A DNA stretch of 64,000 nucleotides from Oxyruncus cristatus (Eukaryota; Chordata; Aves; Passeriformes; Cotingidae): the NCBI GenBank assembly GCA_013399855.1, contig VXAY01006167.1, forward strand, positions 248,001 to 312,000. Direction: 5' to 3'. Numbering within the stretch: the first letter of the stretch is position 1; every line of letters begins with the position of its first letter. The notes beneath the pieces were generated by a model that worked only from the letters and a program-made list of their open reading frames with translations, was not told the origin of the DNA and did not search any database. The position numbers and the translations under genes were made by a program. Shown here piece after piece: positions 26,554 to 39,660 of this stretch.

Positions 26554-28639
26554 TGGTAGAAGGAACTCTCTTCCTCTCACAAGGGCTGCAGTTGAGTCAA
26601 CTATACCTTATTATAAGAAAATCCAACCTCTAAACTGAGAATAAATAAAGCAGACACTGTCCATTGGACCTTGGCATTATCCTAATTTTCCAGTTGGGAA
26701 ACAGGAGCCAAGAAAGGGAGACATCTACGATAATAAAGATTACTGTGAGAACTCTGACTTCCCAAGTGTCTTTCCCAGTTCTCCACCCCTACTTGGCTGG
26801 CTTATACAGCATGCCATAAAAATTTAGATGAGTCCATTTTAAAGTCTTTCATGTCGTGGAAACTCTCACAAAGCTTACACACTCAGCACTCGAAAGAATG
26901 CTTTCCGTGTGCATATAGAGAACATTGGGCTTAATTCGTCTGATGTACAAGATTTTGTCTTAAAAATGTCACAATCCTGGAGTACGCTTTTCTCCACCTA
27001 CAACAATCAACGTTTTGTTTTTCTTCCTATTTCTCGAAGACTCATCCAGGCCAGTTTTTTTCAGGGATGAATTTTATTTTTGGCTGACTTCACAACCTTC
27101 CTGGATTAACCCCATGGACTTCTCTACAACCGTCAGGCCTCTGAGCTGACTTTTCATTCCAAATCAACGTTTCCTAAATAATTATTTACCCATGAAGAGG
27201 TCACACATGCCCTATGGCAATATTTTCCTCCCCCTTCCATATGCAGAATCATTACTCAAAAGGGCAATGTGCCTCAGGTTTCCAGACTACTCACCAATTA
27301 TTTTCTTTAAGCCGTATTATGCACAAGTATTAAAGTGCAGCACCAAATCTGAAGAAAGCCTTTCCAGCTCTTCAGAGGAAACAAATTAATTGAATACCAT
27401 CAGTGAGGACAAACTGCATAGGCACCCTGCATGTATGAAGTTCCTGAGCCCCTCCTAAGCTTTTCAAATAATAGGCCCAGGCAACAGTAAATAGTAGTTC
27501 TGAAAAGCTCATGGAGCAGTACCATGTAATTTCATCTTTCTATGTATCAGCTTTCTTATCTAAAAAGTAAAGATTTTCCAGTCAGTCTGAAACACTCAGC
27601 ATTTTGGTGCTACAGGAGGCTGTTAACGGATTATTCCAGGCCTGAAACTGGGCAAGCTGCAGGAAAGGGAAAGGATCACAGAGATGAGTCTACAGCATGG
27701 AGGAGTGCAGTGAAAAAGGTAGAGTTGCACAATATTTCAGGGTGAAGCAACCCATTCCTCCATATAGTTTCTGCTGGACTGAATAACACCTCCATTTGGA
27801 CCTGTCCTGAATTTGAACACAAAGTAAAATTCCCGTACCAGAAAGTTCAAGTCCTGCAAAAGATGGCTCAGTTCTGTCAACTCCGTCTTTCCCACCACGT
27901 TTTGCCCACCACTTCCTTTGCAGCTTTACTCAAATCATAAGTAGCTCAGCGTGACAAATCTGACCTTCACCTAAGTCGAGCTTAGTTGGTGGAGGGGCAG
28001 GTTAGTGCTCCTTCAAAGCTAGTGACCTGGACGTGGCCGTGGACTGTATGTCAGTTGCAAGGGACAATAACTGGAGAGCAAACAGGTAGCAGCATCAAGA
28101 CCCGAGTTCATGACTCTTCTCCCTCGGCTCTGATGAGACTATGCAGAGTAGGATGTGCTCAGGGCTTGTGCCACCGCTTACACAAAGTTTCACAATGAGT
28201 AAGAAGTATTAAAGGAATACAGCCTGAAACAGCCAAGTTATAATGACAGATGATTATAGCTAGAAGTCAGTTCCTAAAGGAAATGGGGAATAAACTGTGG
28301 AAAATGGAACACTGAAAGCCTATGTGGGAAGTGGCGTTTTGTCCTGTGCCTAAGTGCAAACAAGATAAATCAACACCGATCAAACAAAAGGTTCCCTCCC
28401 CTCAACTCTCAGAACCGTTGAACAGTAGGAGATCCATCAGTCTGAGGTTCAACAAAAAAGTGAAAGGAGTGATTAGAGTGAGGGAGTAGGTCAATTCACA
28501 GACTTTGGAAGAGGAAATGCTGTATTTAACACCCATTACTTCCCTTTATACCATTTAAGATGTCAGAAAATGTGGGCTTTCTCTCTGCATCTCACTCACC
28601 AGAAGTGGGTGATCAGCAGAGCATCCCTTTGGCGAGTGA
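26554..28639. other. Unique non-coding sequence between two CR1 copies
   Basis: No gene recognised. Around 26665-26760 there is a weak resemblance to an old MIR-type SINE core, too weak to call. Confidence 0.55.
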
Positions 28640-28896
28640 GGAGCTCACCAAGAAGACAGAGCCAAGTTCTCCACAGTAGTGCATGGTGGGAAGATAAGAC
28701 ATAAATGGGAAGAAGTTCAGACTGGATTTTTTTCCCCCTGAGGGTTGCCCAGAGGCTGTGCAGCCTCCTTTGAGGTTTTCGAGGCCCACCTGGATAAAGC
28801 CTTGAGCACACCGTCTTTTGGCAGATCCTGTTTAGAGCAGGATATTGAACTGGAGACCTCCTGAGATGTTTTCCAACCTGAATTATCCAGTGATCA
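28640..28896 (+). mobile_element. CR1 3' fragment, plus orientation
   Basis: The plus strand carries the end of CR1 ORF2 and its short 3' UTR. Recognisable pieces in order are AAGACAGAGCCAAGTTCTCC, GTGCATGGTGGGAAGATAAG, TTCAGACTGGAT, GGGTTGCCCAGAGG, TGAGGTTTTCGAGGCCCACC and TTTAGAGCAGGATATTGAAC. It ends with GAGACCTCCTGAGATG and TTTTCCAACCTGAATTATCC. The order and wording match the avian CR1 3' end. It is about 260 bp and strongly 5'-truncated, in the opposite orientation to the copy at 25665-26553, so it is an independent insertion. Confidence 0.9.
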
Positions 28897-31800
28897 TGCC
28901 TGCATTGAAATTCTTTGCATATTAAATTATCCTGTATGAGAAAAGAAAGCAATTGGTAGTGAGGACTCCGGGTTGGTACTGGAAGATTTGGGTTCTGCTG
29001 CCTTTTGTAATGGCCAGTTAAGTACCACTACAATTACATTACAATTGAGATTAAACTTACATGTGTAGTACCTCTGTATTAATATCCACGTTTGACTTCA
29101 GTGTGTCAACAAGCAGGGGATTTCCAGCACGGAAAGTCTGCATGTACAGATATGTACACTGTCGTACATACCACATACAGTATGGTGTTCTGATACAGTG
29201 ACCCATAAGAGGAAAAAATGCACATGCATGGGAAATTAGGCTTCATCTCCTGTGGCTGGAGCTGTTCAAATATCCAAGGTTCCATCAGAGTCCTTCAGCT
29301 TAGCGCCATCTTCCCTTGCATTTCTGGGGGATGAGAACATAAGGAAATGCCATTCCTTTTACAGCTAAATCGTGCTATTGCTCCAGCTTCTTCTGAGATA
29401 TTGGTACTGTTTGTTCTCCTAGCAGCAACTTTGAGGAACTCAAACAGTTACATATTGCTCAGAGAAAATACAGGAGAAAAACAAGCTGAAATTTTGGTGG
29501 GGACCTTAATTATGAACACATAAGGATAAGTACATTTTTTCTTGTTTAAGTCCAGAATGTCCAGCCTGTACTACACAGCAAGAATTTCTAACCCTTCTCA
29601 AGTCATGTCATTGATGCCAGATATTTAGTGCAATGATTTCAGCAGTGAATGTCAAATCTCTTTCAAATATTTGCATGTTTCTTAGCTCCTAAACTGACAA
29701 GCTTTAATTTAAGCAGATATAAGTGAAATCTGCCACAGCACATGTTGGTTAAGATATTTAAATTATACAGGCCACAATGAGAAAGACACAGAGCACATGC
29801 AATCCTCATTAGAATCAATGTGGCAGGGGCTCTTCTCATAACAGTTATTTAAACAATAAATTAATTAAAAACTCCTCAAAAAGCCCAAGCACAAAACTAT
29901 TCAAGATGTGTGGGAAAAATGCCACACTCTTGCAATCTGCTCTTCATGGAAAAAATGGCAGCCCTCTTTTTTCATCTTCATTTCTCTTTTCCCTACAGAA
30001 CTCCTGTGAAGTGTATAACACATAACTAAGCAATTGAGACAACAGAAAGCACAAGGATATTAATTCCTGTATCATCCCTTTGTGCAAGCTCATGTCAATA
30101 GACCCCTGCAGTGTAGGTGATGGCAAATTTGACTGGGGGGCTCCTCAAGTAGCTAAAAGAACTACCTGGTCTTTTTGGCACAAGTCCTTAATACACCATA
30201 CCTCCATCAGTCCATTCTCTTGTGTTTAGCCCATCCTTTAGGGGTACAGTAGGATTCATAGGACAGACTCTATGCCCTTTCTATTTTACTTTTCTCAGGA
30301 AAGCACTACATACCAGCCTGTATCTACCTATCTTCTCTCCCCCAGTAAAGCCTTTTTAACCTGTTGGCACATTTCAAGCCAACTACTAGAGGATTAGAAG
30401 GCAAAAGATGAAATTCCACAAATATTGTGTAAGTAAGAGGGCAGTACAGGAAATAAATTTAGTGCTCTTAACAAAAGAGACATCTAAAAACTCTTTTATC
30501 ATATTTTTTTAGTCACCAGAGAATCCCCAGATGCAAGCACTTTGAGGAGTTTCCCAGCCACTGGCAAACCTTGGAACAGAGCTCATACCATCTTAGACAC
30601 AGGATAATCCATTCATAAGATCCAAATCCATAGAAAACAGGCTTCTCATGTGCCACTCATTAATTCTAGCTATCACACCTGGATTCTAGACCTGCTTTTG
30701 GATAGAAGTAATTCTCTATCTCCACCTGTCAGTTCAAGTACATGACAAAGGACTGGATCTAAGCCTGCAGTTGGGTGACCAGAGTGCCACTTGGATGAAG
30801 TGGAGAGGCCTGACAGCAAGTGATCTTCTGTCCCTCCTCTAACCACTGGGTCCTCCAGAGCACTTACTGAGGCACCTTTAATTCTTCTGCCGAGAATGTC
30901 CAGAAATGTACCTGTCTTGACTACACTGGGCCAAACATCTTGGAGCCTTCATACCCCAGAAGCCATTTGAAATTTATGCATTAGGTCCCCTAGTGCTGAC
31001 ATTCACTTAGCTCACAGCTGATGGAGAGGAGATATTGCTATAGAATCTGTCCTGTTAGACAGCCAGCAAGAGCTCAGTTCACAAGGTTAAGTGAGACTGC
31101 ACAGAGGACTGCACTCTCCTTTTTGGATCCTGTCACTTTCTGTCCAAGGTGCCTACATCCCAGGTAGTGTTCAGAATTATTGATCTGAAGCCGAGGGAAC
31201 TGGAATTAACAGATGATGATAATGACTAATTACAGACATCCTTTAATGCCCTGCTGAGATGAGCAGCCAAAAAATATCCATCCAAAGATAAGTGCTTAAG
31301 AAAATGGAACATAAACAGAACATGCCAACCTCTCTCTACTGAGTGAAGAGGCAGCCTAGGCCATTAAACTTCTACATGTTACACAGGTACCTTTACAATC
31401 TGTCCTTCAGACTACAAAATATCCAACTCGTTTCTGAAATCCTTTAAACTTGTAACGCTATTATTTTTGATAAATAATCCAGACAAGCTTGTTAGATTCA
31501 GTTGGGATACATTTCAACTCTATAAATAATGTTCAGTTTAGTGCAGAATTTCAAGCCTTACTTTTTAGATGCCAAATCCTTTTACTAGAAAGCTCTTTAG
31601 ATAATAGGAACTTGCTTGTGTTATGCATTCATAAATTTCCTTCAGTGATAGGGGTGAGTTCAAAAATCAATTCAACACTGCTGATTAGTTTCTTAATTAA
31701 ATTATTGTGTTTAAAAAGGGATAAATAAATACTGGTCACAGTTTACATGGAAGCAAAAGTGGGTCAAGGAGTATGAAAAGGCTGCCCAACGAAATAAAAC

Positions 31801-32039
31801 CAGCAAAAAGTTGCATTTTTCTCTCCGGAGAACTGCTTTCATGAACGGCTAGTGCGATCTTCCTCCCTCCCAAGAGGTGGACTGGAAATGCTGGGCTGAG
31901 CTGTCATGAAAGAAGGGGTCAAACAGGGGTGTTTTGTAAGGTGGGGAACAGGATTTACGGCAACATAATCAGCTGGCCAGTTCATCATTACACACTACAC
32001 ATGTCCTAAATTAAGAGAGCATGAAGCGGGTGGATATAT
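28897..32039. other. Unique non-coding sequence
   Basis: No mobile element, RNA gene or recognised reading frame. Open frames are at most about 80 codons and match nothing I know. Confidence 0.55.
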
Positions 32040-32232
32040 TTATGCCTTTTCACGAAAAGCAATTTGGGTGAGTTGTCCTTGTTCCAGTTCTTTGAGACTC
32101 AACAGCACATCTCCCAGGAATCTGTAAATCATCAGCAGGTGATATTGTTGGCTGTCATACCACAGAAAGGCAGAGCCAGTTACAACTTCTACCAGGCGTT
32201 TTCTTGTTCTTAAAATTCTCTTTTCCAGTAAG
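32040..32232 (-). other. Candidate terminal exon-like segment (unconfirmed)
   Basis: On the minus strand an excellent acceptor (GTGGTTTGTTTTGCAG) is followed by a frame open for 63 codons to a TAA at 32040-32042. The frame enters in phase 2. The peptide includes LLEKRILRTRKRLVEVV and YHLLMIYRFLGDVLLSLKEL and ends IAFREKA. The composition is protein-like (charged plus amphipathic) but I do not recognise the family. No AATAAA was noticed soon after the stop. Two further segments upstream on the same strand are in compatible phase. Confidence 0.17.
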
Positions 32233-32876
32233 CTGCAAAACAAACCACAAACCAACAAGTAAAGTAGCACAGCACAAAACAAAATTCCAGAGATAAGAGA
32301 CATGTTGATAATACAGTCTTTGACATTTGTTTGGGAGCTCTGCTGAGTTAAATATCAGTCCTTTACTAGATTAATAAGTGTATGTCTGCTCTCTCTCTCT
32401 GTTCACCTATTTAGGCTCTGTCAGTGCAGTATCTGAAAGCCCCTGGAAACACCAGTGAACGTAACCTCACAGCACCCCTTTGAGACAGAAAAATACAGAG
32501 ATTAACAGACTTCTCTGAGGACAGATGGGAAATATGTGGCAGAGAAAGGCCCCCAGTATTCTGGGTCCACCTAACCACTGCAGAAGCATCTATGTTACAG
32601 GGTCCCCCATCTCTCCAGTACATAAAAGGTTGTTACTGACTGCCTCTGTGGCCACTGAGGAGGAAAAGACATCAAAAACAACTGTGTTGGACATCAGAGG
32701 AATCTTCTAACTGCAGAGAAATGAGGTACTGGGACAGGATGTTCACAGCAACATTGAGACTTGTCCCTAATAGAGGTTTTTAAGAAATAAAATAAATAAT
32801 CCTCAGGAATGTCTTTTGAAAGATGGAATTGCCCTGCTGTGTTCCGTGCTGTGGACATGACAGCCTAGGATATTAC

Positions 32877-32919
32877 CTAGTTTGTTTTGCTGTCTTTAGC
32901 TTTGCATTGCATATCAGAA
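32877..32919 (-). other. Candidate exon-like segment (unconfirmed)
   Basis: On the minus strand 43 nt lie between an AAG-type acceptor after a pyrimidine-rich stretch and donor ACTAG/GTAATAT. The segment enters in phase 1 and leaves in phase 2, which fits both the segment upstream (33060-33260) and the one downstream (32040-32232). Confidence 0.1.
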
Positions 32920-33059
32920 CTTGAGTGGTAGACAAGTAGTGGTGACATTTGTTATCACCACAGTAGAATAGGAATGGGTCTAAATCTACTGTGTCAGAAG
33001 ATATATAAAATTATATAACACATCAAGTTATTAAAATAAACCAAGCAGCTACAAAGTAC

Positions 33060-33260
33060 CAGGGACAAGCTCTCTCAGCAATGTTGAAGTACAGTAAGTA
33101 GAGCATGACGGAACATCTCGAAATAAAGAGACAGGGGCTTTGACATGAACTATAGGTAGTATGTGAGGTGCGCTGATAATTAAAATAATTTTCAGGAATT
33201 CTCTCAGCAGCGGATCAGTCAAGAATCCACAAGATGGAAAAGCAAATGAAACTGCCACAT
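33060..33260 (-). other. Candidate exon-like segment (unconfirmed)
   Basis: On the minus strand acceptor CATTTCTATGCAG precedes 201 nt open in only one of three frames (66 full codons). Words include LTDPLLREFLKIILI and HILPIVHVKAPVSLF. The donor CCCTG/GTACTT is only fair. An open run of this length has a chance of a few percent per frame in such sequence. No family is recognised. Confidence 0.13.
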
Positions 33261-35093
33261 CTGCATAGAAATGAGATGCTATGGGTCCAGCCCAACTACT
33301 TTTTTAACTCAACAGAGCACTTCCATCTGACTTCAGGAGCTTGGACTTGGCTTAGCCCTTACAAAAAGTGACCCAAACTTCATATTTTATTAGGGGCTGA
33401 ATTCCTAGGGTATGCCAAGAGGTTTAGCACCCTCCAATGGAGTCTCTTGTTACAGCACACTTGTGTGGGATTTCTGAACATCTGGAAGCCTGTCCTGACC
33501 CAAAGTCATGGACAAATGCAGAAAGTCATACAGCAAGGCAGATGCAGCCAGAGTGCTCATAACTTTCTTTGCTATGTGCACTCAGCAACTCACAATGCAT
33601 AAGCACTAAAACACAGGCATCTAATTTCTGAGTTGGGCTTTCCAGTCAAACATGTATGTGTGCAAAACCCCAGCCATAATTTTGCAATGCATCTTCCTCC
33701 CCTTCCTTGTTTGGATGGGCTTTGCCTCTGCCCTCTTAATAGAGATAAAATAAGTGAAACTGTTGACATAAAGCATGTGTTCTGAATTATTTATGAGTTT
33801 TCTAGGGGATTTTTTTTTTAAACTGGATGAAGAAAAAAAAAGAAAGAAGGAGAAAAAAAAAAAAGAACAGAAATACCAAACATACCTTCCTAGCTATGCA
33901 GCAGAAATGGACTTGAGGACCAGTAGCAAATACAACCCTGTTAAAAACTATGGTTTGCATTCTGTGAGGAAAATCCATGTCACATCCTGTATGGGTAGGT
34001 GAGTTTTCTATGGATTAAGCAAACATCACCATTTGTTGCAGGTTACAAAAAAAAAATTCATGTGTCTGTGTAGAGATCTATCTCTTTGTGCCATTTCTAA
34101 CTGCATGCAGAGCAAGAGTTCATAGCAGGATCTGGCACTGAGAAACCAACACATGCATCTGAATGTGGCCCAGCAGAGATAGATACATTTGTTTGTATGC
34201 TTCCACTGCATCAGAGGTGGAATATGCATCTAATTTCTTCTCTTTTGGCTAATTTGGGGAAGGCACAAATCATGAAGCCCTGGCAACATACTACCCATGA
34301 GGGTATTCCTGACCAAGCCACAAAATCCTCTGAGTAGCCAAGCTGCAGGTATACACATGAGAGTTTCCACAGACCAGCTAATCATGTTACATGATCAAAA
34401 CTGTGATGAGCAAGTGATAACTTGATCTTCACTGTTCTCTAGGGAGAAATCTAAATCAAAAGTTTTTCAGAGCTACAGGCCTCACTTTTCTGTTCATGGG
34501 AGAGACCCTTTGTATGTGACCATGGGATGTTGCATTTATCTGGAGATTATATTCAGCTGTTGCCTTTCCAAACCTTTTGGTACATGTGCCTGTAGTTCAC
34601 TAGCCTGTCAAGAATAAAATGAATACAGGGGAATCTTGGAAAGACATCAAGCAGAGAGGAACCTGGATCACAGTAATGAGATATCAAGTGTAGATAAAGA
34701 TCCAAACTTATACAGAGCCCAGGGTTTAGCTGGCCCATTTCTGCCCACGACCTCGATGCTTACAAAAAAATCTCTAAAATATTTGACATGCAACTTCTAT
34801 GACATTGGCTATTAAGGAATTCATGCTGGTTTTGGTAAGTGCTGGGAAAACCAGTTTTTTAGGCATGGAGTTATTACTTTTGCCTCTGGGAAGCAAAGTA
34901 AAAATAGATTAGTAACTCCAGCTCGAGAGAGAGGTTTACATGTAAATGAAAAATTTGGCCAGACTTCTTTTATTTCCAACTGTTTCATCTTCATACCATC
35001 TTTTCAGCTTTACATTAAAAATGGTTCTTATCAAAGAAATCAGTCTCAAATCCAAGGGTTAGATGTAGAATATCCTCTACCTAGACCAACCCT
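33261..35093. other. Unique non-coding sequence with an A-rich tract
   Basis: A purine-rich, mostly A tract lies at 33830-33870. At 34559-34589 the minus strand has a strong acceptor (TTTATTCTTGACAG) followed by a short open stretch starting ASELQAHVPK. The donor there is poor. Confidence 0.45.
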
Positions 35094-35144
35094 TTTTAAC
35101 CCCACAGAGCTTAAGCCATTTTAACCCTTTACAGAGCTTAAGCC
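35094..35144 (+). repeat. Two-copy tandem duplication (24 and 26 bp)
   Basis: TTTTAACCCCACAGAGCTTA followed by AGCC is repeated at once as a near-copy with two extra bases in the AACCCTTTACAG part. The two units are otherwise identical, which points to a recent slippage or duplication. Confidence 0.8.
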
Positions 35145-38100
35145 CTAGTTCAGAAACAGCCATAACTTCCAAGCTGCCCTCTTTTAACAAAAAATTTAAA
35201 TACATTTCTACACTTGCTAACCACAAAGCATTTTTCTGTTTAAATTTAGCATAGCTTCCTGCATGCATCCTATGGTCACTTAATAGAACCTGTCCTAATG
35301 CTCCCTTCTTTTTGCCTTCTGGAATTGTTATGCACTATTCAGGAAACAAAAGCAAACATTAGTTTTCCAGCGTGACATGACCTTATAAGTCTCTTGCAAG
35401 CCCATCTCCTCCACCTTCTCCCGGTAAGGCCAAAAAGCTGTCGCTACAGATTTTTGGTACTCAAGGCTGGAATCAGCCATCAGAGTGATGGGGGCAGCAC
35501 ACAGCAACACAACTGCTCTCTTCTCACATGGTGAGTGCTGAAGGGGAGTCTACTGGCAACTCTGTCCCTACCTTGATAAACATTGTTGTCTGGATATTGA
35601 AACCAGCTGCAGATCACCCCTCTGATCACATGATGAGCAGATCCAGGCCACTGACTCAAAATCTCTATGCTCTAGGATCCCTTTCCTGTTTTAACAAAGA
35701 CAGTTTCAAAATCTGGTAGCTTGGAAGCTCCCAGGGTTTAGTACAAATTGCTTTAAATCCCAGTGGAAAACAGATTCTTCCATTTCAATAACATACAGTT
35801 TGTTTAGAGAACTGGTGATTCAGAGGAGACTGAACCATGGTTCCTGCCAAGCCTGGGCCTCACACCAGAGCAACTGGGGCAATGAGTAAGGATTTGTTTT
35901 TTTCCCACAGTCGTGGAACTGAGACATTGTTCGTGTAGATATGTTTCCCCATGTTTTAAATGATGGCTGCTAAAGGATATCCACCGTACTTCAGGAAGCT
36001 GAGAGCACATCTGTCTTGCTTCAGATACCCCTGCTGGCCTTTAAAACACAAAATGTTCTCCTAATGCTATGGAAAAGAGAAATTCAGTAAAACATTATAG
36101 ATGGAAAAACACTTATTGTCCTCCTTCAGTTAGCACCTGGCTGCTTCCTCACTAGTTTTATCCATCTTCACACATAAGCTCACACTTATAACAGTCCACT
36201 GATATCTCAGAGACCTTCTCTACAGCCTGTTAGGGGCTTATGCTAAATACTGATTTAGCCTCAGTCCCATCCAACCAGCAACACCTGTAAACTCCTTGCT
36301 GACCTGCTAACTGCAGGAAAAGGGATTATTCTTTGTCATCCTCAGCCTAGCAAACACCATCCCTCTTAGTCACTCTAGTCCAGTGTCTCAGTTCTTCCTC
36401 ATATGCAGTGATTGCTGTTGCAGCCCTGCAGGAACCAAATGTATTCCCTTTCTCTTCAGGGGAAAATGCCAGCACTATGAAGAGCCTACCTTCCCAGCCT
36501 ACTCAGGAGTAAGTAATCAGCAAGAGCCAGAAGCTTTCTACAGAGCCCCAGAGCCAAGACTGCCATTAGGATTTAACAGCGTACAACACAGGCAGATGCA
36601 GCCAAAGAAATCCAGCTGCTGCCAAGCTGGTTACAGTTTGGGTGCAACTGAGTCTCAAGCTGGCCAGCACTCTGAGGTGGTCTTCTCACAGCTTTTCCTT
36701 AACAAGAGCAGCCCAAGCATGCCAGAGGGGTTAGGATCTGCACAGATGTGAGTTCAGGCAATTCCAAACGAAGAAGAACACAAAACAGAAAAACACCAAG
36801 TCCCCGATGCTCATTCCCCACCTTATCTTCCTGACTTCTGTGTTTCACATGCTAGGGAGCTCCCAATCCTTCCCTAAGTCGAACAGTTTTCGATGTGGTC
36901 TGCTTAGCTCCAAGGCTAAACCATTTCTGTTGGCTCCCAGGAGACGCTCTGTGAGGATCATGTGGGGATGTCATGGCCAAATGCCATGCTCAGGAGTTTC
37001 CCATAAGCACTGCTCCAATTTTGGGGGTATGTGTTGGGTAGAACAGGATGCTCCACACTGCTCCCTGTAAAAGCCCTCTCTATGGCCTTCCAAGAAGGGG
37101 TAGTTTTCCTCTCTTTTCAGAACTGAAGCAGAAAGAATAAAACACCTCGCTGCTCATCGACAGCTTTTATAACAAAACAGAACATGCACTAGATAAAACA
37201 AAATAAAGTAGTTACCTCCCTTCACAGCAAATTATGCAGCTTTGTCTGGCACACTTTTCTACTCTAAAACCATCCCAAGAATAAAAACAGTAAGTGGGCA
37301 CCATCAGGAGGCTAAGGACAAGTATCAGAATTAAGTTCCACTATAAAGCACTTGTGTAGCCACAGATACACATACAGCAAAGAGGACACAGAAAAGCCCA
37401 TGAGGAAATCAACCATTTTGTCATCAGAGAAGGACTTAAATATTGTGTCTTAAGTAAGGCTGGGGCCACACACTGAGCAGGAAGGAGAAAACTAAATACT
37501 GAGTTGCTGCTCTGTAATTGAGCACAGCCCATCCTGTGCACGAAATGAGGCAGGGATTAAAGGGGGGGAAATAGCAAAAGTGTATGTAGTGAAAGGCTAC
37601 AACAGAAAAACATTCACAAGGGGGATAACTGAAGATACCAGGGGTAACAGGAGTTCTGGTATTTGCTGACTTGAAGGTGTCACACAAATGCACATAGGAG
37701 TGTGTGTGTGTATGTGTGCTGTGCATATCTGAATGCGCCACGCACAGGTCATCCACACAAAATCAGTAGGCAAGTCCCTTGAGAGGCTTCTACAGGGAAG
37801 GGAACTGAGGATAGAAGAGTAAGCGTCAAAGCTCCATCAGCAAAAAGCTATGCAGAATGACAGTGTTTCCTTACACTGTTCATGTACATATATAATTCCC
37901 ACTACTGCAGACTTTAGGTGAGTACCGGGGCAATTACAGTCAAGTTGCAGATGACCTGCTAGAAAACAAGAGCGTTGCCTTTGGGACTCTGAGGACATCC
38001 TTTAACTACTTTCTTTTTTAATGTGTATGCACTCAGCTGCAGTATTAGCAATGGTTGGAGCAGGAGAAATTCACGATACCTAACTTCTGGTGATAATCTT

Positions 38101-39206
38101 TAGTGGGAAGCTAGACACCTACCCATCTTTTACACCTTTGAAAAACTTTCTCCAGAATGCTGTTTGCCTGCAGATCATGCGACTCAGTTGGATTTGACAA
38201 AAAAACGGTTGTTCCAATTCTGGGACACTCTAGAGAGGGAGACAAGGCCTGGGTGGAGCTGGAAAAAATGACAGAAGGCAGTAGATGGGAAGCCGAGGTA
38301 GCCCAGGGAGGAAAAGCAGTGGAAGCCTCTATGTAGTACTGAAGTAGCAGCTGGGAGGAGAAGGCAAGTGGTCAGCTTTAGGGGAGAAGGGAGAACAGAG
38401 CAGTAATGCTCTTCTCTCTGGTCACTTTACTGTGAATTACAAAAAGAAGTCTGGAAAAGGGATATGAGAAGGCAGCCCTTAACTCCCCTGATTTCTGGCA
38501 ACCTGGGAAGCCTTGTTCTGATCATTGAAATAATGACCAGTTTACAGTATAGTAACAGAGGAGGGTGCCAGCCACCTCTCTTCCAAAGCTGACCAAAGCT
38601 GCCAGAAATTTTCCCACTGGTTTGGGCCTAAGGGTGCCAGTAAGCCAGTTACTAATCTCTAACACATGCCTTGTCTCAGCAGTCACAGTGGGGTGAGGCA
38701 CAAGGGTTTTAATTTCTGCTTTACATCCTTCCCGCTAACGCCCAGCACGCCTCTCCCTTCACCACATGTCTTTGCGACCTCTGCTTCTACTATTTTCCGC
38801 CTTCTGTTTCCAAAAGTCAGCCTCGGGGCCAGGGAAGGTGGTGAAGCACTGTGTGGTAGCAAACCCCAAATATGGCTACTTAAAGCAAATATTATTTTTC
38901 AACTGAAAGACTTATAATTTTTTTTCTCCCAGTTTATTTTTAGAACAATGGTAAAACATACAAATCCTGGAGGCCTCAAGCACTTTCCTGCTGTGCTAGT
39001 GACTTAATTTATTTCTTTAATTTGTTAAAACCTCACCAAAAAAAAATGTTATTCTTCGGAGACTTTGCTAGCCCGAGTTTTGCATACATTATTTGCTGCA
39101 AAAGATTAATGAGGTAGCAGAGGCATTTTTTAATGGATTCCCTTGGTTTTCTCTCACTCTTCATCACTTTTTCCTTCTGTTTTTCAACTCACATGGCAGT
39201 GCAGGT
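35145..39206. other. Unique non-coding sequence
   Basis: It holds a short TG microsatellite (37701-37718) and otherwise unrecognised sequence. Open frames up to about 120 codons (36383-36751, +) resemble nothing known. An exon-like segment inside that frame (36460-36508) is described in the findings. Confidence 0.5.
37701..37718 (+). repeat. (TG)n microsatellite
   Basis: TGTGTGTGTGTATGTGTG, with one interruption. Confidence 0.85.
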
Positions 39207-39660
39207 CCACGAATCTGCTAAGAGCTCTCCACAGACAGGATACAGGGCGCAGGAAGAAAGTAACGAAAGCAAAAAGCCTCTTTCACGACGCTTACGCTTG
39301 CCTTTCACCACCCAGAAATACTGTGTTAACAGGCATGTTGCACCAGCCTCCTGGGGGCTGAACGCCTCTTCAGCCCCTGTCCTTTGTGAGGCTCTAAAGG
39401 AGTGGACAGGGCTGAACACCCTGGGTTTACAGGAAGGCTGTACGTGTCACAACAACTAATCCCACGCATAGTTCAGAGGTGCCGTCAGGCAGCCAGGCCG
39501 TGCGCGGAGGCCTCTCTCCTGGCTCGGTTAGGAATCTGCTGACACTCCCAAAGACTCTTGGGGAGTGTTTTGGATCTTGACTGAAGAAACCTTCCCATCG
39601 ACCTGCTCCTCTTACGGGAACTTAGCACTGCCTGAAGTGTAGCAGCAGCACAGACTTCCG
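39207..39660. promoter_or_regulatory. CpG-enriched patch (weak CpG-island-like)
   Basis: I count 17 CpG dinucleotides in about 450 bp, including the clusters CACGACGCTTACGC (39284-39297) and CCGTGCGCGG (39498-39507). The surrounding kilobases show roughly one per 100 bp. This may mark a promoter or enhancer left unmethylated in the germ line, or a relatively recent insertion not yet CpG-depleted. No TATA box or convincing first exon is evident. Confidence 0.3.

Noticed and set aside
26665..26760. Weak resemblance to a MIR SINE core
   Set aside because: Only about 25 loosely similar bases by eye, not separable from chance without a profile search.
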